Positions 8,811 through 15,728 of a stretch of DNA of 64,000 nt are shown one piece after another. The stretch is from NCBI RefSeq assembly GCF_007992435.1, contig NZ_BKAG01000003.1:124001-188000 (forward strand), in the 5' to 3' direction. The notes under the pieces were generated by a model. It did not search any database. It was not told where the DNA came from and worked only from the letters and a program-made list of their open reading frames with translations. Every line of letters starts with the position of its first letter. The first letter of the stretch is position 1. Made by a program: the position numbers and the translations under genes. Source of the DNA: Prosthecobacter gellanilyticus. GTDB lineage: Bacteria; Verrucomicrobiota; Verrucomicrobiia; Verrucomicrobiales; Verrucomicrobiaceae.

Positions 8811-10103
8811 ATGCACCGCTTCCATTACAACCAGGGTCAGCTCTTCTGTGAAAACGTCAGCCTTCAGTCGCTGGCGGAGAAACACGGCACCCCTCTTTAC
8901 GTCTATTCCAAAGGCACGATCACCGACCACTTCACGCGTCTCGACGCGGCGCTCGGTGAGCTGGACCATCTGATCTGCTACGCGGTGAAGGCGAACTCGA
9001 ACCTCTCCGTACTCTCCACCATCGCGAAGCTGGGCGGCGGTTTCGACATTGTCTCCGCAGGCGAGCTTTACCGCGTGATCAAGGCCGGTGGTGACGCCAG
9101 CAAGTGCACCTTCGCCGGTGTGGGCAAGACGCGTGACGAGATCGAGTATGCGCTGAGCCAGGGCATCTACTGTTTCAATGCGGAGTCCGAGGCTGAACTC
9201 GAGTTCATCAATGAAGTCGCGGGCAAGCTGGGCAAGAAGGCCCCGGTGGCCGTGCGCGTGAACCCGAACGTGGACGCGAAGACTCACGCCAAGATCACGA
9301 CAGGCAAGAGCGAGAACAAATTCGGCATCGATTTCGACCGCATCGGCGCGGTGTATGCGCGCATCGCCAATGAGATGCCGAATCTCATCATCAAGGGCCT
9401 GCAGATGCACATCGGCTCCCAGCTCACCAGCGTGGATCCCTTTGTGGAAGCCGTGAAGAAGGTGAGCCCGCTCGTGGCTGAGATGAAGGAGAAGTATAAC
9501 CTGCAGTTCTTCAGCATCGGTGGCGGCATCGGCATCAACTACCGCCAGAGCCTCGACTCCGGTGACGCTGGCTGGTGGGAGAAAAACAGCGCCGAGCAGC
9601 ATCCGCTGACGATCCAGAAGTATGCCGATTCCGTGGTTCCGCTGCTGAAGCCGCTGGGCATCCGCATCCTCTGCGAGCCAGGCCGCTTTATGGTGGGTAA
9701 TGCAGGAGCGCTCCTCACGCAGGTGCTGTTTGAGAAGCGCGGCGGTGCCAAGATCTTCAAGATCGTGGACGCCGGCATGAACGACCTCATCCGCCCGACG
9801 CTGTATGAAGGCTGGCACCAGATCGTGCCGCTGAAGCAGGTTGAAGGCGAAGTGGAGAAAGTCGACATCGTCGGCCCGATCTGTGAGACGGGTGACTACC
9901 TGGCGCAGGATCGTGAAGTGGCTCCGGTGAAGGCCGGGGACTACATCGCCGCGATGAGCGCTGGCGCCTATGGCTTCAGCATGGCCTCCAACTACAACAC
10001 CCGCCCGATGCCTGCCGAGATCCTCGTGGATGACAGCCAGGCCCACGTGGTGCGTGACCGCCAGACTCTGGATGATGTGCTCAAGGGCGAGCATGTGGTC
10101 TGA
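8811..10103 (+). CDS. lysA: Diaminopimelate decarboxylase
   Basis: A 430-residue fold-type III PLP enzyme that decarboxylates meso-diaminopimelate to L-lysine, the last step of lysine synthesis. The PLP lysine is K60 in CYAVKANSN. GGGIGINY binds the PLP phosphate. CEPGRFMVGNAG and CETGDYLAQDR carry the active-site Cys/Glu residues from the partner subunit, and SAGAYGFSMASNYN is the C-terminal signature. Length is as usual for LysA. The start ATG at 8811 lies beyond the palindrome pair; no clear operon partner is seen upstream. A 12-bp perfect hairpin downstream (10135-10170) probably ends its transcript. Confidence 0.96.
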   Translation: MHRFHYNQGQLFCENVSLQSLAEKHGTPLYVYSKGTITDHFTRLDAALGELDHLICYAVKANSNLSVLSTIAKLGGGFDIVSAGELYRVIKAGGDASKCTFAGVGKTRDEIEYALSQGIYCFNAESEAELEFINEVAGKLGKKAPVAVRVNPNVDAKTHAKITTGKSENKFGIDFDRIGAVYARIANEMPNLIIKGLQMHIGSQLTSVDPFVEAVKKVSPLVAEMKEKYNLQFFSIGGGIGINYRQSLDSGDAGWWEKNSAEQHPLTIQKYADSVVPLLKPLGIRILCEPGRFMVGNAGALLTQVLFEKRGGAKIFKIVDAGMNDLIRPTLYEGWHQIVPLKQVEGEVEKVDIVGPICETGDYLAQDREVAPVKAGDYIAAMSAGAYGFSMASNYNTRPMPAEILVDDSQAHVVRDRQTLDDVLKGEHVV

Positions 10104-10134
10104 GTCTAGGTAGATTGGTCTAACGAAAACTGTT

Positions 10135-10170
10135 TTCACCCGCTCATGGCTTTGGCTGTGAGCGGGTGAA
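10135..10170 (+). terminator. Hairpin terminator after lysA
   Basis: The arms TTCACCCGCTCA (10135-10146) and TGAGCGGGTGAA (10159-10170) pair perfectly over a 12-nt loop, 31 bp after the lysA stop. There is no following T-tract, so it may need Rho or act by structure and RNA stabilisation. Confidence 0.6.
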
Positions 10171-10198
10171 CTGCGTTTGAGAGTGGTGGAGTGGTGGA

Positions 10199-10225
10199 GA
10201 GTCCTTCGCCGGAGGCTACGGACTC
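10199..10225. repeat. Nested hairpin GAGTCC...GGACTC
   Basis: Arms GAGTCCTTCGCC and GGCTACGGACTC match at 10 of 12 positions around a gga loop, giving a compact hairpin. It is preceded by two GTGGTGGAG direct repeats (from 10183). It lies between the lysA terminator and palindrome copy 3, so this 260-bp gap is packed with small structured repeats rather than being plain promoter DNA. Confidence 0.5.
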
Positions 10226-10254
10226 CAGGGTCGTGGAGTGAGATGGCGGGGAAA

Positions 10255-10274
10255 CACCCCATTGGAATGGGGTG
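10255..10274. repeat. CCCCATT/AATGGGG palindrome (copy 3)
   Basis: Arms CACCCCATT and AATGGGGTG surround a central gg. The sequence AATGGGGTGGTACG continuing to its right is shared with copy 1 (8636-8649), so the repeated unit is longer than the palindrome itself. It lies 90 bp upstream of the tdh start. Confidence 0.7.
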
Positions 10275-10322
10275 GTACGTTGGGGACGCTTCGCGACTGC
10301 GGTGTCCGGGATAAAATACTTC

Positions 10323-10353
10323 TTGCCAATTTACCGGATGTGCGTCCAATATA
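10323..10353 (+). promoter_or_regulatory. Possible tdh promoter
   Basis: TTGCCA at 10323-10328 and CAATAT at 10347-10352 are separated by 18 bp, a sigma70-like arrangement. Transcription would begin only a few bases before the tdh ATG at 10364, implying a very short leader. The match is modest and not proven. Confidence 0.3.
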
Positions 10354-10363
10354 CCACACAACC

Positions 10364-11392
10364 ATGAAAGCACTCGTCAAAGCCAGAGCAGAGCGCGGAT
10401 TGTGGCTCCAGGATGTCCCGGAGCCCGAAGTCGGCATCAATGATGTCCTCATCAAGGTGCGCAAGACCGGCATCTGCGGCACGGACCTGCACATCTACAA
10501 GTGGGACGCCTGGGCGCAGAAGACCATCCCGGTGCCGATGGTGGTGGGGCATGAGTTTGTGGGCGAGGTCATCGCCGTCGGCTCCAACGTGAATGACTTC
10601 CATGCGGGTGAGATCGTGAGCGCGGAAGGACATGTGGTCTGCGGGCGCTGTCGTAACTGCCTCGCGGGCCGCCGTCACCTTTGCAAAGACACGGTGGGCA
10701 TCGGGGTCAATCGCACGGGAGCTTTTGCGGAATACATCAGCGTGCCGATGACGAATGTCTGGCATCATCGCGATGGAGTGGATGAGGAGGTGGCGAGCAT
10801 CTTTGATCCCTTTGGCAATGCAGTGCACACCGCGCTGGCCTTTGAATGTCTTGGCGAGGATGTGCTCATCACTGGCGCAGGCCCGATCGGCATCATGGCG
10901 ATTCCGGTCGTGAAGCACGCAGGCGCGCGGCACGTGGTGATCACGGATGTGAATGACTATCGGCTCGATCTTGCACGCCAGATGGGCGCGACGCGGGCGG
11001 TGAATGTAAAGAACGAGAGCATCACCGAGGTGCAGAAGCAGCTCGGCATGAAAGAAGGCTTCGATGTGGGCCTGGAGATGAGCGGCAATGCGACGGCCTT
11101 CCGCGACATGATTGATAACATGTGCCACGGCGGGAAGATCGCCATGCTCGGGATTCCGAGCGAGCAGATCGCCATCGACTGGAATAAGGTGATCTTCAAC
11201 ATGCTGACCGTAAAGGGTATCTACGGCCGCCAGATGTATGAGACGTGGTACTACATGAGCGTGATGCTGGAGAGCGGGCTGAACATCAAGCCGGTGATCA
11301 CACATCGCTTCCACTACACCGACTTTGAAAAGGGCTTCGCCGCCATGGAGTCCGGAAACTGCGGCAAGGTGGTGCTCGACTGGGCCTCATAG
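10364..11392 (+). CDS. tdh: L-threonine 3-dehydrogenase
   Basis: A 342-residue zinc-dependent medium-chain dehydrogenase that oxidises L-threonine to 2-amino-3-ketobutyrate with NAD+. The start ATG 10364 gives [18 protein letters not shown]; longer upstream readings run into the palindrome repeat. [17 protein letters not shown] and VGHEFVGEV carry the catalytic zinc ligands, and [15 protein letters not shown] is the structural zinc lobe. [14 protein letters not shown] is the Rossmann NAD site. [33 protein letters not shown] is the typical Tdh C-terminus. Length matches the enterobacterial enzyme. No kbl (2-amino-3-ketobutyrate ligase) gene is adjacent, which is usual in operons of this pathway, so the partner must lie elsewhere. 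Confidence 0.92.
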   Translation: MKALVKARAERGLWLQDVPEPEVGINDVLIKVRKTGICGTDLHIYKWDAWAQKTIPVPMVVGHEFVGEVIAVGSNVNDFHAGEIVSAEGHVVCGRCRNCLAGRRHLCKDTVGIGVNRTGAFAEYISVPMTNVWHHRDGVDEEVASIFDPFGNAVHTALAFECLGEDVLITGAGPIGIMAIPVVKHAGARHVVITDVNDYRLDLARQMGATRAVNVKNESITEVQKQLGMKEGFDVGLEMSGNATAFRDMIDNMCHGGKIAMLGIPSEQIAIDWNKVIFNMLTVKGIYGRQMYETWYYMSVMLESGLNIKPVITHRFHYTDFEKGFAAMESGNCGKVVLDWAS

Positions 11393-11436
11393 ATTCATCT
11401 CATTTTCGAACCCGCCTATCATCTCAGGCTGAAATC

Positions 11437-13200
11437 ATGCGCTCTCTAGCTTTCCATTCCGTCGTCATCTTGGGCGCGCTGCTGCTCGCACTCACGCCGT
11501 CCGCCAAGGCCGCAGACTTCCGTGCGCTGCTGGATCGCGAGTGGGAGTGGATGATGGAGCAATCACCGACCTGGGCATCCTCGTTGGGTGACCGGCGCTG
11601 GAATGACCGCTGGGAAGACATCAGCGCCACGGCCATCGAGGCTCGTAACGAGCACCAACGGCAGCTCTTGAACGAACTGGAGGCGATGAATCGTGCCGCG
11701 TTGAGCGAGGCGGACCAGCTTAATTACGATCTGTTAGTTAGGCAGCTCCGCGATGAACTGGAGGGGGTGCCGTTCCGGCTCCATCTGATGCCCATCAACC
11801 GCCGTGGCGGCATCCAGACCAGTGACGAGCTCGCGGATGCACTGCGCTTTGACACCGTGAAGGACTATGAAGACTGGATCGCCAGGATGCGGGCTTTTCC
11901 AGCCTACATGGATCAAACCATCGCCCTCATGCGCGAGGGAATCCGCCTGCGCATCCTGCAGCCGAAGGTGGTGATCGAGCCCGTGCTCGAGCAGGTGGAT
12001 GGGCAGATCGCGGGAGAGGTGGCGAAGCATCCGTTTCTGGCCCGATTTGAAAGAATGCCATCCGCCATCTCGGGGGCGGATCAGAGCCGTCTGAGAGCTG
12101 AAGGCGCGAAAGCAGCCATTGAGCAGGTCATTCCAGCCTTTGAGCGTTTGAAGATTTTTTTGAAGCAGGAGTATCTGCCTGCTTGTTATGACGAAGTGGG
12201 TCTATGGCAGCATCCGCAAGGCGCGGCGTGCTATGCGCATCTGGCGAGGCACTTTACCACCACGGCTCTCACGCCGCGTGAGATTCACGAGATTGGGCTG
12301 CGTGAGGTGGAGCGCATCACCGCAGCCATGGAGAAGGTGAAGGCGCAGGTGAAGTTCCCCGGTACGCTGGCGCAGTTCTTTGAGCATCTCCGCACCGACA
12401 AGCGCTTCTTTTATGCTTCATCCGGAGACCTCATGCTCGGCTATGAGGCCATGTCGAAGCGCATTGATCCCACGTTGGTGAAGCTCTTCCGTGCCATGCC
12501 GCGCATGCCTTACGGGGTGAAGTCCATCCCTGATAAAATCGCGCCGCACACCACCACCGCTTACTATCGCGAACCGGCGCCTGACGGATCACGTGCAGGC
12601 ACTTTCTTTGTGAATCTGTTCAAGCCGGAGACGAGGCCGAAGTGGGAGATGATGGCGCTTTCTCTCCACGAGTCCGTTCCCGGTCATCATTTTCAGATCG
12701 CGCTGGCACAGGAGCAGGGAGAGCTGCCAAAGTTTCGCCGCCAGCTGCAGTTCACTGCCTATGTCGAGGGCTGGGCGCTCTACTGCGAAAGCCTGGGTGA
12801 TGAACTGGGCCTCTACGACGACCCCTATGACAAGTTTGGCCAGCTCACTTATGACATGTGGCGCGCGGTGCGTCTGGTGGTGGACACGGGCATTCATGAG
12901 CTGCGCTGGAGCCGCGAAAAGGCCATCGCCTTTTTCCGGGATCATGCGCCGAAATCCGAGCAGGACATCGTCAACGAGATCGACCGCTACATCGGCTGGC
13001 CAGGCCAGGCCTTGGCCTACAAGATCGGCCAGCTCAAGATCCGCGAGCTGCGGACTGAGGCGGAGTTGGCTCTAGGCGATCGCTTCGACTTGCGCGCCTT
13101 TCATGATGTGGTGCTGCTGAGCGGTGCTGTGCCGCTGGAGGTGCTGCAACTGCGGGTGCGCGAGCACATCCAGAAGGTGAAGCTCGAAAGCGCCCAGTGA
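11437..13200 (+). CDS. DUF885-family secreted peptidase-like protein
   Basis: A 587-residue protein with a signal peptide (MRSLAFHSVVILGALLLALTPSAKAA). Near residue 411 is LHESVPGHHFQ, the HESxPGHH motif that marks the DUF885 family. Further on are YVEGWALYCESLGDELGLYDDP, a Glu-containing segment that would supply another metal ligand, and IGWPGQALAYKIGQLKIRELR. Members of this family are probable zinc metallopeptidases related to the M2/M3 gluzincins, but substrates are mostly unknown. Residues 20-400 are the helical region typical of the family. It follows tdh by 44 bp on the same strand and may be read through from it. It is expected to act in the periplasm. Confidence 0.85.
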   Translation: MRSLAFHSVVILGALLLALTPSAKAADFRALLDREWEWMMEQSPTWASSLGDRRWNDRWEDISATAIEARNEHQRQLLNELEAMNRAALSEADQLNYDLLVRQLRDELEGVPFRLHLMPINRRGGIQTSDELADALRFDTVKDYEDWIARMRAFPAYMDQTIALMREGIRLRILQPKVVIEPVLEQVDGQIAGEVAKHPFLARFERMPSAISGADQSRLRAEGAKAAIEQVIPAFERLKIFLKQEYLPACYDEVGLWQHPQGAACYAHLARHFTTTALTPREIHEIGLREVERITAAMEKVKAQVKFPGTLAQFFEHLRTDKRFFYASSGDLMLGYEAMSKRIDPTLVKLFRAMPRMPYGVKSIPDKIAPHTTTAYYREPAPDGSRAGTFFVNLFKPETRPKWEMMALSLHESVPGHHFQIALAQEQGELPKFRRQLQFTAYVEGWALYCESLGDELGLYDDPYDKFGQLTYDMWRAVRLVVDTGIHELRWSREKAIAFFRDHAPKSEQDIVNEIDRYIGWPGQALAYKIGQLKIRELRTEAELALGDRFDLRAFHDVVLLSGAVPLEVLQLRVREHIQKVKLESAQ

Positions 13201-13293
13201 GCCGATGAAGCCGCCCCATATTTCCTCTCTGCCGCCCCCATGACGTCTCTTCACCCCTTGCTTCCATCCAAGCCTGCCGTTAGTCTTGGCCAA

Positions 13294-14283
13294 ATGAGCA
13301 AAGCCAAGCGCAACGCATCCGCCGGCACCGAAGCTGCCGTTGAGTCTCCCGCACGCCGCTATTTCAAAGAGGTGCGCTTCCGGCAGATCCGCTCGCTGGT
13401 GGAGCTGTCACGCCGTGGCAGTTTTGCGGCAACCGCAGCGGCCATGGACCTCGCGGTGCCGTCAGTGTGGCAGCAGATTCGTTCGCTGGAGGATGAGTAT
13501 GGTGTGCAGCTGGTGGTGGCAGAGGGCTCCAAGATGGCTCTGACGGAAGATGGCCGTGCGCTGGTGGATCTGGCGGCGCCGTTGGTGGAGTCCTTTGATG
13601 GTCTTCGCGCCATGTTTGAGGATCGGCGGAACAACGCCGCACGCACTCTAACTCTCGCGGCTACTCCTGCCATGCTCTCTGGCGCGCTGCGGAAGCCCAT
13701 CATCCTGTATCGGAAGAATCATCCGAATGTGAAGATCGTGCTGCTGGACCGGCCTTCCTACCTGACCCGAGAGATCATCGAGCAGGACGGGGCTGACCTG
13801 GCCATCATGGGCATGGCGCCAGGAGATGAGCCGATGCCGCAGTTTCAATGCCTCCCACTGACGCGACACACCTTCCATCTCATGTGTCCGGCGGATCATG
13901 CGCTGGCACGTGCACGGCAGGTGACCCTGGCGAACATCGCCAGCCACCCGCTCGTGCTGGCCCCTGAGGAGAGCAGCTCGCACCGTCAGATCCGCCAGGT
14001 CTTCAGGAAGGCCGGGCTGGAGGATAAGATGAATGTGACGATGACCTCCACAAGCCGTGCGCTGCTGCTGAACTATGTGTCCATCGGCTTCGGCATTGCC
14101 ATCGGCACCAGCGCGGCCAGCTTGAAGCCACCGAAGCCTGCCGCTGGCGAGACCGAGATCGTCTTCCGTGATGTGGCCTCGCTCTTTGGCTACGAAGAAG
14201 CATTTTTGGTTCAGCGCAAAGGGCGCTTTGAGCCGCCGCATGTGCGGGCCTTCCGCGAGCTGGTGATGAAGACCTTTCAGTAA
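13294..14283 (+). CDS. LysR-family transcriptional regulator
   Basis: A 329-residue regulator. The ATG at 13294 (MSKAKRNA) is preferred because the longer form from ATG 13240 adds a Pro-rich segment unlike the family; neither has a strong ribosome site. FRQIRSLVELSRRGSFAATAAAMDLAVPSVWQQIRSLEDEYGVQLV is the winged helix-turn-helix. Residues from about 105 form the ligand-binding domain: TLTLAATPAMLSGAL, GADLAIMGMAPGDEP, HPLVLAPEESSSHRQIRQVF and VSIGFGIAIGT. LysR proteins usually control a neighbouring or divergent gene. Here the downstream Gfo/Idh/MocA gene is a same-strand candidate target, 155 bp away. The effector is unknown. Confidence 0.88.
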   Translation: MSKAKRNASAGTEAAVESPARRYFKEVRFRQIRSLVELSRRGSFAATAAAMDLAVPSVWQQIRSLEDEYGVQLVVAEGSKMALTEDGRALVDLAAPLVESFDGLRAMFEDRRNNAARTLTLAATPAMLSGALRKPIILYRKNHPNVKIVLLDRPSYLTREIIEQDGADLAIMGMAPGDEPMPQFQCLPLTRHTFHLMCPADHALARARQVTLANIASHPLVLAPEESSSHRQIRQVFRKAGLEDKMNVTMTSTSRALLLNYVSIGFGIAIGTSAASLKPPKPAAGETEIVFRDVASLFGYEEAFLVQRKGRFEPPHVRAFRELVMKTFQ

Positions 14284-14438
14284 GAGTGACCATGTCATGG
14301 ACCCCTCATCCATGGTGCCGATCTGCCATTAGGCGTAGACGAATGACAGCGTGATTGATTCATTATTTATTAACCCACAGCCAAAGGCATCCCCTCCACC
14401 TGGCGTTGATGCTAACCCTAACAAACGAAACCCATATC

Positions 14439-15653
14439 ATGAACCGCCGCTCCTTTTTCCAAGCCACAGGCATTGCCTCTCTTGCCAGTCAGTTTGCCGC
14501 GCAGGCGGCCGACAAGGCTGCTGATCCCGCCAAGCTCCCCTATGACGGTCCCGTCTTCAAAATCGGCAATATTGGTTGCGGCGGTCGCGGCACCTTTGTC
14601 TCGGGCATCATCGCGGAAAACCCTGGTTTCAAGCTCACGGCGGCCTGTGACTACTTTGAGGATCGCGTGAAGACTTTTGGCGAAAAATTTGGTGTGGCGG
14701 CGGACCAGCAGTTCACGGGTCTCGATGGCTACAAGAAGATGCTGGAGCATGTGGACGCGGTGGCGATTCACAGCCCTCCAGGTTTTCATGTGCAGCAGGC
14801 CATCGATGCCGTGGCGGCAGGCAAGCATGTGCTCATCGCGAAGCCAGTGGCCATCGATGTGGCGGGTTGTGAGGTGATCCGCCAGCTCGCGAAGGATGCG
14901 GCGAAGAAGGGCATTGTGGTGCTCGCAGATGTGCAGTGCCGTGGCGATGAGTTTTTCCAGGAAGGTATGAAGCGCATCCATGAAGGCGCGATTGGTGACC
15001 TCATGTTTGGCGAGTGCCACTATGAGGCGGATCTCATTCCGCTACAGTCCGAGGAGGACAACACGCCTGAGGGCCGCTTGAAGAACTGGATCCGTCACCG
15101 CGATCTCGCGGGTGACATCATCACCGAGCAGAACATTCATGCGCTCGATATCGTGAGCTGGGCCTTTGGGCGTCCGACACGCATCAGCGGCACCTGTGGT
15201 CGCGGTGGTCGTCCGGACAATGTGGGCGATGTGTCTGACCACTTCGCGCTGCTGTTTGAGTTCCAGAAGGGCACGGTCACCTTTGCCTCCCGCCAGTATG
15301 CGGCCTGGGGCTCGCCCTTCCTTTGCGACAACCGCTTCGTCGGCAACAAAGGTGCTTTCACCAGCAAGTTCGGCGGTCGTGTGATGATTCGCGGCGGCAA
15401 GGAAAATTTTTGGGCCGGTGGTGAGTCGAAGAACCTCTATCGCAGCGGCTCCGTGAACAATGTGGAGTCCTTCCGTGCGGCCATCGCGGCCAAGGATCCG
15501 AAGGGCAATCCGACGATTGAAGGTGCGGTGGAGACGACCTTGCTCACACTGTTCGGCGAGTTTGCCGCGAAGGCCGGACATAGCGTGACCTGGGATGAAT
15601 TCATCCGTGACGCGAAGCCGGTGAAGATGAATCTGGATGGTCTGAAGGCGTGA
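14439..15653 (+). CDS. Gfo/Idh/MocA-family oxidoreductase with Tat-like signal
   Basis: A 404-residue protein starting at ATG 14439 with MNRRSFFQATGIASLASQFAAQA, a twin-arginine-type leader. FKIGNIGCGGRGTFVSGIIAENPGFKLTAACDYFEDR is the NAD(P)-binding Rossmann fold. HVLIAKPVAIDVAGCEVIRQLA is the variant of the EKPxA motif, with AKPVA instead of EKPLA. DIITEQNIHALDIVSWAFGRP is the catalytic-face segment with the conserved His. These exported Gfo/Idh/MocA proteins are numerous in Verrucomicrobia and Planctomycetes and are thought to oxidise or epimerise sugars, with mostly unknown substrates. The spacer 14284-14438 contains an AT-rich stretch that probably holds the promoter. Confidence 0.88.
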   Translation: MNRRSFFQATGIASLASQFAAQAADKAADPAKLPYDGPVFKIGNIGCGGRGTFVSGIIAENPGFKLTAACDYFEDRVKTFGEKFGVAADQQFTGLDGYKKMLEHVDAVAIHSPPGFHVQQAIDAVAAGKHVLIAKPVAIDVAGCEVIRQLAKDAAKKGIVVLADVQCRGDEFFQEGMKRIHEGAIGDLMFGECHYEADLIPLQSEEDNTPEGRLKNWIRHRDLAGDIITEQNIHALDIVSWAFGRPTRISGTCGRGGRPDNVGDVSDHFALLFEFQKGTVTFASRQYAAWGSPFLCDNRFVGNKGAFTSKFGGRVMIRGGKENFWAGGESKNLYRSGSVNNVESFRAAIAAKDPKGNPTIEGAVETTLLTLFGEFAAKAGHSVTWDEFIRDAKPVKMNLDGLKA

Positions 15654-15728
15654 GCCCAATGAGCCCGGCAGGTGCAAGCTGATGCTTTTCATGCTTGCAC
15701 CTGCGGGAGGCCGCCTCTTCATGCAGGC

